Made by a program: the position numbers and the translations under genes. DNA of 64,000 bases from CAXXFQ01 sp963674475 (GTDB lineage: Bacteria; Planctomycetota; Planctomycetia; Pirellulales; Thermoguttaceae): positions 124,001 through 188,000 of the forward strand of contig CAXXFQ010000024.1 in NCBI GenBank assembly GCA_963674475.2, in the 5' to 3' direction. The notes beneath the pieces are model-generated. The model searched no databases. It was not told where the DNA came from and worked only from the letters and a program-made list of their open reading frames with translations. Position 1 is the first letter of the stretch. Each line of letters opens with the position of its first letter. This document shows positions 31,332-39,952 of this stretch, one piece after another.

Positions 31332-33497
31332 ATGCGATACGCTTTTCCGAAAAGTTTGACGGCCGTGTTAATGTTGGCATTTTTGGTGGTCGGTTTGACT
31401 GGCCTTCCCGTTGGCACGCCTATCGTGTCGGCCAACGGAGCGTCGGAAGAGATGGTCGACATTTTGCCTGGCGGCGAAACGTCCGCTGCGGAAGAGACCT
31501 CTGAGGGTGGTTTGCCCGGTTCCGATTTGCCCAGTGCCGAAGCGTCGTCGGTCGATCTTGATGGAAAGCTTCCCGGTGGTTTTTCCGATTCGGTCGGTTT
31601 GCCCGGTGTGGGAGATTCGGGGCTTGCCATGCCGGGGGCGAAAAAAAATGGGCAAGTGGTTTCGGCGAGCGCCCGTTTTGAGGTGGACCCGGTACCGCAA
31701 GATCCCGCCAAGCCGCGGACCGGCGTGCTGTCGATCACGGCGACGCCGAAACGGGGCTGGTATTTTTATTCGATCACCCAGCCACCAGGCGGCCCGGTTG
31801 CCGCGAAGCTCCGTCTGGAACCTTCCGACGCTTTTCGTGTGACCGGCGATTATGTGCCCGACCATCCGCCGAAGCGAAAGTTCGAAGACGTTTTCAATAT
31901 GGAGGTCGAAACGTTTCCGACCAAGGTCACCTGGCGCGCGCCGATCGAGTTCGCGCCGGGCGTCGACGTGAAGCAATTGACGGTCCGCGGCGCGTTGGTC
32001 GCGCAGCCTTGCACGGCCGGCGCTTGTCAGGCGCCGCAGCCGTTTGCTTTTTCGGCTGCGTATGGGGGAGTCTTGAAGCAAGCACCATCGGCCGAAGCCG
32101 CGGCCCCCTCCCCTGCCCCGGCTGCTGGCCCGGCGGCCAAGGGTGACGGCACGTTTCTCGGTGAGATCGAAGTGGAAGACGAGTGGTGTGCCGGGTGTCT
32201 TCATTGGGCGTTGATTTACGGTTTCCTCGGCGGGATAATTCTCAACGTGATGCCGTGCGTCCTGCCGGTGATCGGCTTGAAAATACTTTCCTTTGCCGAA
32301 CAGGCCGGACAGAACCGGTCCTATGCGTTTTTGCTGAACCTGTGGTATTCGGCCGGACTGCTGAGCATCTTTTTGCTTTTGGCCACCTTGGCCGTTTTTG
32401 CCGGGTACGGGTGGGGCCAGTTGTTCCAGCTGGAATGGTTTAACGTCGCGATGGCGGCGATCGTTTTTGTGTTGGCGCTGAGTTTTCTGGGCGTCTGGGA
32501 AGTGCCAATCCCCGGTTTCGCCTCGACGAGTAAGGCCTCTGAACTATCCCAAAAGGAAGGCGCTTTTGGCGCGTTTGCCAAAGGGGTTTTGACCACGATT
32601 CTGGCCACTCCCTGTAGCGCCCCGTTTTTGGGAGCCGCGCTGGTCTGGACGTTGCGTCAACCGCCGGCGGTCGTGTATGCCGTCTTCACGTCGATGGCCT
32701 TGGGCATGGCTTTTCCCTATCTGTTGATCGGAATGTTTCCCCGTTTGAGTCGGTTCATTCCGAAACCGGGTCCCTGGATGGAGACGTTCAAGGAGGCGAT
32801 GGGGTTTGTTCTTTTAGGCACGGTGGTTTTCGTCTTGATGTCGATTCAATCGGGGAATCTTTTGGCGACGGTCGCCTTTTTGTTTGGCCTCTGGCCTTCC
32901 TGTTGGTGGATCGGTCGGATGCCGTTTACCGCGGCGAAATTGACCAAGCTTCGATGTTGGATGGAGGCGATCGTGTTTGCCACGCTCATCTGGATCGTGG
33001 CTTTTGGTTGGCTGGCCGAAGCGGGGCCGTTCGAAAAACCCACGTTGGCGACCGAATCGGCCGCAGCGATAACGGATACCACTGTCTACGAGTTCCCCGG
33101 ACATCCCGAACCGTTTAGTCAGGCACGCTTGGTCGAGCTGGTTCAAAATGGCCAACCGGTTATGGTCGATTTCACGGCCGATTGGTGTCTGACCTGTAAG
33201 ATGCTCGAAAAAGCGGTGCTCCATACCGACGACATCGTCCAAGCGGTCCGTGATTTGGATATCGCTTTCCTTCAGGCCGACTGGACCGACGCCGACCCGG
33301 AAGTCACCGCCATGCTCTCACGGCTGCGCAGTAAGCAGGTGCCGGTGATCGCCATCTTTTCACCGACCGACCCGGCTCACCCGAAGGTGTTCCGTGGGGG
33401 CTATGGCAAGCAGGCGATCCTCGACGCCCTGAACGCGGCGGCCAAGCCGTCTGAGGTAAAAGAGGAGAGTGCCGCGGAGCTGCCGGTCGCCCAGTGA
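31332..33497 (+). CDS. DsbD-type thiol:disulfide interchange protein
   Basis: This protein carries electrons from cytoplasmic thioredoxin across the membrane to reduce periplasmic disulfides. The 721-residue product has a signal peptide, then a Gly/Leu/Pro-rich linker unusual for the family (about residues 35-105). A DsbD alpha-like domain follows (about 110-260). A membrane domain of about eight helices carries the paired cysteines MPCVLP (near 307) and ATPCSAP (near 425). The C-terminal thioredoxin domain has WCLTCK near residue 618. All expected redox cysteines are present, including the PCTAGAC pair in the N-terminal domain. The gene is divergent from the Hsp70-like gene and stands alone. 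Confidence 0.93.
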   Translation: MRYAFPKSLTAVLMLAFLVVGLTGLPVGTPIVSANGASEEMVDILPGGETSAAEETSEGGLPGSDLPSAEASSVDLDGKLPGGFSDSVGLPGVGDSGLAMPGAKKNGQVVSASARFEVDPVPQDPAKPRTGVLSITATPKRGWYFYSITQPPGGPVAAKLRLEPSDAFRVTGDYVPDHPPKRKFEDVFNMEVETFPTKVTWRAPIEFAPGVDVKQLTVRGALVAQPCTAGACQAPQPFAFSAAYGGVLKQAPSAEAAAPSPAPAAGPAAKGDGTFLGEIEVEDEWCAGCLHWALIYGFLGGIILNVMPCVLPVIGLKILSFAEQAGQNRSYAFLLNLWYSAGLLSIFLLLATLAVFAGYGWGQLFQLEWFNVAMAAIVFVLALSFLGVWEVPIPGFASTSKASELSQKEGAFGAFAKGVLTTILATPCSAPFLGAALVWTLRQPPAVVYAVFTSMALGMAFPYLLIGMFPRLSRFIPKPGPWMETFKEAMGFVLLGTVVFVLMSIQSGNLLATVAFLFGLWPSCWWIGRMPFTAAKLTKLRCWMEAIVFATLIWIVAFGWLAEAGPFEKPTLATESAAAITDTTVYEFPGHPEPFSQARLVELVQNGQPVMVDFTADWCLTCKMLEKAVLHTDDIVQAVRDLDIAFLQADWTDADPEVTAMLSRLRSKQVPVIAIFSPTDPAHPKVFRGGYGKQAILDALNAAAKPSEVKEESAAELPVAQ

Positions 33498-33807
33498 TAG
33501 ATTCTGCTGCCTCCCCCCTGCCCTGTTTGGCTGCGCGGTGTGGTCGGATTCAGTCCCGCGCGATCGATCGACACTTTTTCCCCCGTGGGGGCCTTGTGAA
33601 ACTTTTCCTATTGCGGGCCCCTTGAGGGTATTTCTTGCTGGGCGTAGCCGTGTTGGGGGCGAATTGGCACTTTTATCCAGGGGCGTCTGTCTAGTCCTAC
33701 GTTGCTCGTCCGATAAAATGGTAGCACCGTCGATGGTTCCGTTACCAAGGTCCGTGTCGGTCTGAGAGAAAACCCCACCGCATCAGGATGCTTTAGGATA
33801 CTGTTTT
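33498..33807. other. Non-coding spacer
   Basis: This 310-bp stretch shows no supported gene and no clear terminator. Confidence 0.45.
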
Positions 33808-34761
33808 ATGGAAATGCCCTACTCCCCGTTGGATGAGAATTTCGAATCGGAAGAAAACTTGGCCTCGGCCGAGCCGATCGACGAAAACGCCCGTGGTCAA
33901 GAGCCGCCGTTCGACACCGATTCCGACACGGTCGAGCCGGAGACCGATTTCGACGACACCGAGGTCGAGGCGACCAGTTCGAAATTTCTTCAAACGTGGC
34001 AGCGTCTGGTCAGCACGACCAACTGGGAGAAGGGGCGGATTATTCTTCAGTGGCGTGAATCGTTGGTCGCCTCCGGCGCGCCGGTGAGCGTCTATAGCGA
34101 TGACGCGTGGAGCCGCTACGTCGGGAACGTCACGCCGCAACATGTCGGTCGACTTCGCCGCGTCTACCAACGTTTCAACGAGTCGTACTCGGAGTATGAC
34201 GGGCTGTTCTGGAGCCATTTTCAGGCGGCCGTCGATTGGGACGACGCCGAGATGTGGCTCGAAGGGGCCGTGCAAGGCGGTTGGTCGGTCGCGAAGATGC
34301 GCAAGCAGCGTTGGGAAGCGCTCGGCGCTCCGGACGATCAGCGTCCGCGTGACGAGGATATCATTGTCGCCGAGGTGGACGAAGACGTGTCGGCCGACGA
34401 CGATCCCCGACCGAGTGAAACGGTGGCCGGTCAAGTTGAAGCGGTCCACGGCCCGGAAGGGACTGAGTTCCCCGGTTCCGGCGAGTCGGGCCCCGACGCC
34501 GAAAACGGGCCCTTCGATTCCGACACAAGCGAATCGGCCATGTCAGTCCCCTCTTCCGAATCGGCCACCGCCACGGCCGAGGCGGTCCGCCCGTTCGAGG
34601 AAATGCCCGAGCTGCCGGACGACCTGAGCGAAGCGGTCGAGACGATGAAAGTCACGATCTTGCACCACAAGATGGAAGGCTGGCGCGACGTCAGCTGTGA
34701 CGACGTCCTGATGGTCTTAAGCGCCCTGAAGCAAATGGCCATGGCCCCGTCGGACGTGTAA
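33808..34761 (+). CDS. Acidic protein with central helical domain, unknown function
   Basis: The function is not recognised. The 317-residue product has an acidic N-terminus (about 50 residues), then a Trp/Arg-rich helical domain at about residues 50-170. A second acidic, Ser/Pro-rich linker follows, and a short helical C-terminus (DDVLMVLSALKQMAMAP). The central domain, with WEKGRIILQWRES and WSRYVGNVTPQHVGRLRR, looks like a folded DNA- or protein-binding domain, but I cannot name it. No signal peptide or membrane helix is seen, so it is probably cytoplasmic. Codon use and GC content match the neighbouring core genes. It is followed by a convergent phosphatase gene 97 bp downstream. Confidence 0.75.
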   Translation: MEMPYSPLDENFESEENLASAEPIDENARGQEPPFDTDSDTVEPETDFDDTEVEATSSKFLQTWQRLVSTTNWEKGRIILQWRESLVASGAPVSVYSDDAWSRYVGNVTPQHVGRLRRVYQRFNESYSEYDGLFWSHFQAAVDWDDAEMWLEGAVQGGWSVAKMRKQRWEALGAPDDQRPRDEDIIVAEVDEDVSADDDPRPSETVAGQVEAVHGPEGTEFPGSGESGPDAENGPFDSDTSESAMSVPSSESATATAEAVRPFEEMPELPDDLSEAVETMKVTILHHKMEGWRDVSCDDVLMVLSALKQMAMAPSDV

Positions 34762-34858
34762 GCGAATAAACGTAACAGCGATCGGATAAAGAAACAACTC
34801 CTCGGTCTTTTTGCTTTATGGGCGAAAGGATCGAGGATTTTTTTTGGGTGATCGGTCC

Positions 34859-35977
34859 TTATGCGTGGTTGAAGAGGACTTCAAGGAGGGTCAGGTCGTC
34901 TTCGAGGTGGATGGCGTCGGAGTATTGGAGAAGGGCCTTGTCGAGCGCCCCCATGCGAAGGTCTTTTTGAGGATAGCCCTGTTTTTTGAGGATGGCGAGA
35001 AAACCTTCCATTTCAAGCATTTTTCCAGCCGCGTTGGTGATTTCGAAGGCCCCATCGGAAAAGAGCATGAGTCGGTCCCCTTCCGTGATTTTTCGACGAA
35101 CCTCTTCGTAAGACGCTTCTTCCATGATGCCCAAAGGGATTCCCTGCTGGTCGATGGTTTCAGGTGTCCCGTCGGGATGAACGATCAGGACGGGAGGGCC
35201 GCCGGCGCTGGCGAATCGAAATTCTCGTTGTTCGAGATCGACCACGCCGCACACCGCGGTGGCGAAAGAAGTGTCGCTTCGAATGAGCTTGGAAAGATGG
35301 TTGTTTATCTCTTTCGCGAACTCCGCCGGATGGACCAGTAAATGGTGGAAACGGTCCCACAAGGAGCTAAGGTGCATCGTGTAAAGCGCCGCGGCAATGC
35401 CGTGCCCCATCACGTCGGCCAAGATGAGGCCGTATTGTTTTTCGTCGAGCCGGGTGTAGGCATAGTAATCACCGCCAACGATCTCGCAGGGCACGTAATG
35501 CGAGGTGAAGCGGATTCGTGAATCTTCGGGTATCGAATGGACGAGGGCCAGCTCTTGGATCGCTTTGGCCCTTTCAAGATCTTGCGATACCTCCGACGCG
35601 TCGCGAAAGGTTTCGACGCCGCCGATCACTTGTCCTTTTTTATCTTGAATCGGGGCGACCCCAACCAGAACCGGGATGCGATGCCCCTGTTTTGTTTTGG
35701 CGTAGACGAGAATCGAGTTCGTACTCCTGGAGTCGGTGATCATCGCCCGATGAAGAGGGCAATACTCCTGACCGCACAAGCGGTGACCGTCTTTGTCGAT
35801 ATGACAGAGGAGGTTGTCGAAGCAGCCGCGTCCCACGACTTCCTCGGCACTCCAGCCGGTAAGCCGCTCGGCCGACTTGCTCCAGAAGGTAATCTTTCGA
35901 TCCAAATCACAAACATAGAGCCCGTCGCCTAGCGAATCGACAATCGTTTTGGTATCAAAATGAGTGAGGTCTACCAT
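34859..35977 (-). CDS. PAS-domain SpoIIE/RsbU-type serine phosphatase
   Basis: This is a sensor phosphatase of the PP2C (SpoIIE) kind, which in other bacteria dephosphorylates anti-sigma antagonists. Residues 1-125 are a PAS domain (SLGDGLYVCDLDRKITFWSK, then ERLTGWSAEEVVG). It contains several Cys and His residues (CHIDKDGHRLC, CPLH) that might bind metal or sense redox. Residues about 150-372 are the phosphatase: GGDYYAY supplies one metal aspartate, ADVMGHG another, and DDLTLLEV the last. The 372-residue length suits a PAS-SpoIIE pair. No anti-sigma kinase or STAS gene is adjacent, so its partner is elsewhere. The gene converges with the acidic protein gene. Confidence 0.92.
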   Translation of the reverse strand: MVDLTHFDTKTIVDSLGDGLYVCDLDRKITFWSKSAERLTGWSAEEVVGRGCFDNLLCHIDKDGHRLCGQEYCPLHRAMITDSRSTNSILVYAKTKQGHRIPVLVGVAPIQDKKGQVIGGVETFRDASEVSQDLERAKAIQELALVHSIPEDSRIRFTSHYVPCEIVGGDYYAYTRLDEKQYGLILADVMGHGIAAALYTMHLSSLWDRFHHLLVHPAEFAKEINNHLSKLIRSDTSFATAVCGVVDLEQREFRFASAGGPPVLIVHPDGTPETIDQQGIPLGIMEEASYEEVRRKITEGDRLMLFSDGAFEITNAAGKMLEMEGFLAILKKQGYPQKDLRMGALDKALLQYSDAIHLEDDLTLLEVLFNHA

Positions 35978-36463
35978 GGTTCTTTGCCATTATTCATGTC
36001 CGCAAAAGTAGTGACACGGACGCTTTTTAAAATTACTCGGGGAAACCGGGCTCCTTGTTGGAACCCCTAGTGTCACAGCCAATGCCGAGGTTAGTAAAAA
36101 TGTTTGACAATAAAAAGGAAAAAACGCTCCCGCCCATGCCCCCTCAAAAAAAGATTGCTTTCATTGATGCTAAGTAAATTTACCGCAAAAAAAGCGGCTG
36201 GGGTAATCGGTTTTTCAAGAGGAAATCAATTCGACTTGGAAGTGGTTTCGTGGAAACAGGTTAGCTAATCGTGGTCGCGGATGTCGAAGCAAGGAACTTT
36301 TTCAAGGCCGGGGAAAAGAAAATGGTTCAGTTGGGATGAAAGAAAAGGCATTAATGATATCCAAAGTGAGAAAGTGAACCCTTGTGACTTTCTCGCTTTT
36401 TTTCTATCTTATAGATAGGCATCGGTTTTGGTGGCAGCGTCCTTACTCAGAGGAGGAATTTCG
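35978..36463 (+). other. Spacer with a free-standing + strand terminator; possible small RNA
   Basis: No protein gene is supported. A TTGACA at 36104-36109 has no acceptable -10 at 17 bp. The spacer ends with a terminator on the + strand (36366-36403) although no + strand gene precedes it, so an RNA made from this spacer is possible. The ribosome-binding site of the next gene (AGGAGG, 36451-36456) closes the region. Confidence 0.35.
36366..36403 (+). terminator. Rho-independent terminator without an obvious upstream gene
   Basis: A 10-bp stem, GTGAGAAAGT (36366-36375) against ACTTTCTCGC (36387-36396) with one G-T pair, is followed by seven T. It lies 61 bp before the start of the next gene, so it might instead work as a leader attenuator. 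Confidence 0.75.
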
Positions 36464-36580
36464 ATGATACGGCGTCTCTTTTTGGTTCTTTTCCTGCTCG
36501 CTCTCGGTTTCGCGGCCGGTTTCTTCGTCAAGCCGCAAGTCAAGGTGGTTGTTTTTAATCAGCAGGAGTATGACAAGCTG
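36421..36580 (+). repeat. Tandem duplication, first copy (leader and N-terminal coding)
   Basis: These 160 bp match 37,113-37,272 with only about five differences. They cover the leader, the ribosome site and the first 39 codons of the two paralogues. Confidence 0.85.
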
Positions 36581-37051
36581 GTTGCTTCCCTCGCCAAAAG
36601 GGAGGAAGCTCAATTAAAGCGGATTGACATGAAAATAGAAAATAACGCATCACGGGCGATGAAGCCGGTTTTGAAGGTTGGTTCTTATTGGGTTTATTTT
36701 AATCCCGAAAACGAGGATTTTGCGGTGCTTAACGCTGCTGATAATAATCAGCCTGTTGCTCTTCGATTGACTGAAGAAGGGCTGATCAATATGAGTTTTT
36801 ACGGGATGGGAGCAAGTGAGGATATTTCGTTTACCTACAAGGAAAAGACCGGTGAACTTGAAATGGCCTCTGTATCGTTTACTGGAGAAGGAGGACTTTA
36901 TGGCCCATTAAAGTCTGCGTATATAGATGGTAATGGGGATGGGGTGCTTGATAAGTGGATCGATATTCAAAATCGTCTCGATTACGAACTGGATGGTCTC
37001 ACGTGGGTGAAACGCAAGGAGAAAGAAAACGGTTCGGCTGAATCTGAGTAG
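36464..37051 (+). CDS. Small membrane-anchored protein, tandem paralogue 1
   Basis: The function is not recognised. The 195-residue product has an N-terminal signal anchor (LFLVLFLLALGFAAGFFV, residues 5-22), then an exported domain. A MKPVLKVGSYWVYFNPENED motif sits in the middle. Near the C-terminus is a calcium-loop-like DGNGDGVLDKW resembling an EF-hand or dockerin loop. The ATG at 36464 is fixed by AGGAGG 7 bases upstream. Paralogue 2 follows after 104 bp. The signal anchor and both flanks are nearly identical in DNA, while the central domain is only about half identical in protein. GC content is lower than in the neighbours. Confidence 0.8.
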   Translation: MIRRLFLVLFLLALGFAAGFFVKPQVKVVVFNQQEYDKLVASLAKREEAQLKRIDMKIENNASRAMKPVLKVGSYWVYFNPENEDFAVLNAADNNQPVALRLTEEGLINMSFYGMGASEDISFTYKEKTGELEMASVSFTGEGGLYGPLKSAYIDGNGDGVLDKWIDIQNRLDYELDGLTWVKRKEKENGSAESE

Positions 37052-37112
37052 CGAGGGGTGTCGATTAGCTGATAGAAAAAATCCCTGGCGTTGGATTCGA
37101 CGACTAAAGGAT

Positions 37113-37272
37113 ATCGGTTTTGGTGGCAGCGTCCTTACTCTGAGGAGGAATTTCGATGATACGGCGTCTCTTTTTGGTTCTTTTCCTGCTCGCTCTCGGT
37201 TTCGCGGCCGGTTTCTTCGTCAAGCCGCAGGTCAAAGTGGTTGTTTTCAATCAGCAGGAGTATGACAAGCTT
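37113..37272 (+). repeat. Tandem duplication, second copy (leader and N-terminal coding)
   Basis: This copy is nearly identical to 36,421-36,580. The 3' ends of the two genes also match: from the final codons (GAATCTGAGTAG) onward the sequence is shared up to the GATAGAAAA about 30 bp later. Confidence 0.85.
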
Positions 37273-37764
37273 CTCATTTCCATAGCCCGTAATACCGAAG
37301 AAACTCTTGAGCAATTTAAAAACGATTCTTCCGTAGATCCCGACGAAATTCGAAGTATATCTATGGCGATGAAGCCCGTTTTGAAGCTTGGGCCTTATTG
37401 GGTCTATTACAATTCGAAAAATAACGACTATATGGTTGCAAATGCTGACACGGACCAACCGATTGCGACCCGATGTACCGAGGAAGGGAAAATCGATATA
37501 AGCTTTCACGGGATAGGGCTAGGTGATGCTATTTCGTTTCACTATAAGGAAGATACCGGTGAATTCGAATCGGGGTCGGTGAGTTTAATAGGTAAAGGGG
37601 ATTTTGATGATGTTTTCAGGCAGATCTATATCGACACAGATGGGGATGGGGTGCTTGATAAGTGGGGTGGCTTCCGAGGAGAAGAAAAACATTATTACGA
37701 ACTGGATGGTCTCGCTTGGGTGAATCGTGAGAAGGAAAAAAGCGTTCCGGCTGAATCTGAGTAG
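37156..37764 (+). CDS. Small membrane-anchored protein, tandem paralogue 2
   Basis: This is the second member of the pair, 202 residues. The signal anchor is identical to that of paralogue 1 for about 36 residues. The middle is diverged (MKPVLKLGPYWVYYNSKNND against MKPVLKVGSYWVYFNPENED). A calcium-loop-like DTDGDGVLDKW is kept, as is the YELDGL near the end. The same AGGAGG-spaced ATG is used. The function is unknown; a calcium-binding envelope role is possible but unproven. A family 1 repeat starts 58 bp after the stop. Confidence 0.8.
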   Translation: MIRRLFLVLFLLALGFAAGFFVKPQVKVVVFNQQEYDKLLISIARNTEETLEQFKNDSSVDPDEIRSISMAMKPVLKLGPYWVYYNSKNNDYMVANADTDQPIATRCTEEGKIDISFHGIGLGDAISFHYKEDTGEFESGSVSLIGKGDFDDVFRQIYIDTDGDGVLDKWGGFRGEEKHYYELDGLAWVNREKEKSVPAESE

Positions 37765-37821
37765 CGAGGTGTGTCGATTAGCTGATAGAAAATAGTGTTT
37801 ACTGGATTTGACGATCAAAGA

Positions 37822-37943
37822 AGGAGTGACGGACGGGGCCGTCACCTGTTTTTTTCTTATGAGAGGGGACATTTTGAAAATTGTCCCCCCTCATACTCCC
37901 CCCCTCAAAAACTTTTTGGAACGCGATTGCTTCGCAATCACTC
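37822..37943 (+). repeat. Structured dispersed repeat, family 1, copy B
   Basis: The order is the same as copy A: GTGACGG...CCGTCAC hairpin, long hairpin GAGGGGACATTTT / AAAATTGTCCCCCCTC, then CAAAAACTTTTTGGA. A third small hairpin (GATTGCTTCGCAATC) follows. It sits between the second paralogue and the aldo/keto reductase. Confidence 0.8.
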
Positions 37944-38090
37944 TTGTTTTTTGTTTCTTGCTTTTTTCCCTACCCGCCTTCGACTTTTCGTGGCCCCTTT
38001 TTCCCGTTACAATACGGGTTCGGTCGTGAGAAATTCCTCTTGACCGGATTTCTCCCCAGCTTTCTTGTGTGATACAAAAGGGACCCTGCT

Positions 38091-39311
38091 GTGCTCTATC
38101 GGACGATGCCCAAGACGGGTGATGAACTGTCGATTCTCGGTTACGGTTGTATGCGATTGCCTCAGAAGGAGGGTAAAATCGACCAGCCGCGGGCCATCCG
38201 ACAGATCCGCTCGGCGATTGACCGCGGGGTGAACTATATCGATACGGCCCATCCGTACCATAACGGGATGAGCGAGCCGTTTCTGGCCGAGGCGCTGGCC
38301 GACGGCTATCGGGAGCGGGTCCATCTGGCGACTAAACTGCCGCCGTGGTCGGTCAAGACGGCCGACGATATGGATCGGCTGCTCGACGCGCAATTGAAGC
38401 GGCTCAAGACCGATACGATCGATTACTATATGATCCACGCGCTGGACGGTGGGATCTGGCCACGAATGCGGGACCTGGGCGTCCGCGAGTTTCTCGACCG
38501 GGCCGTTCAAGATGGCCGGATTCGTCACCCCGGTTTCTCCTTTCACGCCGATTACGCGCTGTTCAAGGAGATCCTCGACGCCTACGAATGGACTTTCTGC
38601 ATGGTCCAGTACAACTATTTCGACGAACACCGCCAGGCGACCGTCGAGGGGTTGAAGTACGCGGCCGAAAAACAGATCGGCGTCATGGTCATGGAACCGT
38701 TGCGCGGCGGGAATCTGTCGAAGAACGTGCCGCCTCAGATCCAAGCGATCTTCGATCGGGCCGAAACCAAGCGGTCGGCCGCCGAATGGGGCTTGCGCTG
38801 GGTCTGGAACCATCCGGAAGTCGTAACCGTCCTTTCCGGGATGAACGAAGAGGACCACCTCGACGAAAACCTTCGTATCGCCGACAACGCCCTGCCCGGC
38901 GCGATGACCGACGACGAGCTGAAACTGCTGGCCGACGTTCGTGACGAATACGAAAAGTCGCTCAAAATCGCCTGCACCGGTTGCGGCTACTGCCTCCCCT
39001 GCCCTGCCGGGATCGACATCCCCACGGTCTTGGATATCTACAACCATCGTTATCTCTTCAACGACCGCCCGGGGACGCTCTGGTCGTACATGCTTCACCC
39101 CGGCGGGATCATGGGCGAAAAGGGGCTCGCGTCGCAGTGCCTGAAGTGTGGCAAGTGCGAGAAGGCCTGCCCACAGCATCTGCCAATCCAAAAGACGATG
39201 GAAGCGATCGCCGACGACTTCGAAGGTTTGGGGATGAGGTGCAAGATCCGCTTGGCCAAAGCCGGGATCGCCGTGCAGCGACTTTTGACTCGATTGAAGC
39301 ACGAAAACTGA
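38091..39311 (+). CDS. Aldo/keto reductase with C-terminal [4Fe-4S] ferredoxin domain
   Basis: An NAD(P)H-dependent oxidoreductase barrel fused to an iron-sulfur domain. The barrel tetrad is D51 and Y56 in DTAHPYHNG, K82 in ATKLPPW, and H116 in DYYMIHALDG. The ferredoxin part has CTGCGYCLPCP (C295, C298, C301, C304) and CLKCGKCEKACP near 350-361, enough for two clusters. The 406-residue length is usual for this subgroup. The start is GTG at 38091, giving MLYRTMPKTG, which matches the family's N-terminus; an ATG five codons later is possible. Electrons may pass between the clusters and the barrel, but the substrate is unknown. A Fur-like promoter follows its stop. Confidence 0.93.
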   Translation: MLYRTMPKTGDELSILGYGCMRLPQKEGKIDQPRAIRQIRSAIDRGVNYIDTAHPYHNGMSEPFLAEALADGYRERVHLATKLPPWSVKTADDMDRLLDAQLKRLKTDTIDYYMIHALDGGIWPRMRDLGVREFLDRAVQDGRIRHPGFSFHADYALFKEILDAYEWTFCMVQYNYFDEHRQATVEGLKYAAEKQIGVMVMEPLRGGNLSKNVPPQIQAIFDRAETKRSAAEWGLRWVWNHPEVVTVLSGMNEEDHLDENLRIADNALPGAMTDDELKLLADVRDEYEKSLKIACTGCGYCLPCPAGIDIPTVLDIYNHRYLFNDRPGTLWSYMLHPGGIMGEKGLASQCLKCGKCEKACPQHLPIQKTMEAIADDFEGLGMRCKIRLAKAGIAVQRLLTRLKHEN

Positions 39312-39350
39312 TCAAAATCGGGGAAGGTGGAATTTCTTAGGTGAAGCCTG

Positions 39351-39379
39351 TTGACACTGAGTCTCAATTAAAGTAGCAT
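39351..39379 (+). promoter_or_regulatory. Sigma-70-type promoter overlapped by a Fur-like palindrome
   Basis: The -35 TTGACA (39351-39356) and -10 TAGCAT (39374-39379) are separated by exactly 17 bp. The 17-bp sequence TTGACACTGAGTCTCAA (39351-39367) covers the -35 and is palindromic except for one base pair around its central base. This TGAGACT-type symmetry resembles Fur/Irr-like operators. A repressor bound here would block the promoter of the small Cys/His protein gene. The regulator itself is inferred. Confidence 0.6.
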
Positions 39380-39441
39380 TAGTTTCATCAGTGACTTTCC
39401 GGTTGCGCCCCGGACCGGTCACTTTCCCTTCCAAACGAAGA

Positions 39442-39885
39442 ATGCTTCACGAAATGGGCCATCCCCGATACTTCCGCTGGCTTTTGGCAGCCTACTTCAC
39501 GCTGGTTTTTCTGGCGGGGGAAGCGCTCCATCTTTTGCCCGGATGCGGCCATTTTGTTGAACTGCCCGGAAATCGGGGAGCCGGGATCTACGCATTGCTG
39601 CCGGTCGGTTTCAAGATCGATTATCCTGAGGCTGACCCCGAGACCCATTTACAAAAAAACTCTGATTCCGTTCCTCCCGTCTTGGAAGAGGGGGAATGTC
39701 CGATCTGTTCGTTTGTCAAACAGGCGAGGGAATTGGGCTCGACGACGAGCCTTGATTTTTCCCCCGTGTTTTCCGAGCCGTCGGTTGGTGTCGTGCTTCT
39801 CGACATGCCGTCCGTGGCCCTTCTGCTTCCGCTTTCTCGCGGACCGCCTGCGCAACAGCGCGTGATTCTCGACGTTTTGAGCTAA
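39442..39885 (+). CDS. Small membrane-anchored protein with His/Cys motifs, DUF2946-like
   Basis: The 147-residue product has a signal or membrane segment (residues 11-29, FRWLLAAYFTLVFLAGEALH), then LHLLPGCGHFVEL. A CPICSF motif lies near residue 90. A hydrophobic stretch (VVLLDMPSVALLLPL) lies near the C-terminus. The Cys/His pattern resembles the DUF2946 group, often found near copper or iron uptake genes; this is a weak match from memory. The start is uncertain: ATG at 39442 is used, but ATG at 39454 or a GTG at 39391 are possible. The promoter at 39,351 with its palindrome suggests metal-dependent control. A large hairpin terminator follows. Confidence 0.7.
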   Translation: MLHEMGHPRYFRWLLAAYFTLVFLAGEALHLLPGCGHFVELPGNRGAGIYALLPVGFKIDYPEADPETHLQKNSDSVPPVLEEGECPICSFVKQARELGSTTSLDFSPVFSEPSVGVVLLDMPSVALLLPLSRGPPAQQRVILDVLS

Positions 39886-39952
39886 GAACGTGAATCGTTT
39901 CTGTCTAGCGATTTCGCTTTGACAGGAAGCGAGGCGTTTCATCAAAATACAC

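Noticed and set aside
36104..36132. Promoter starting with TTGACA at 36104
   Set aside because: At 17 bp spacing the sequence is CTCCCG, which is not an acceptable -10; only the -35 matches.
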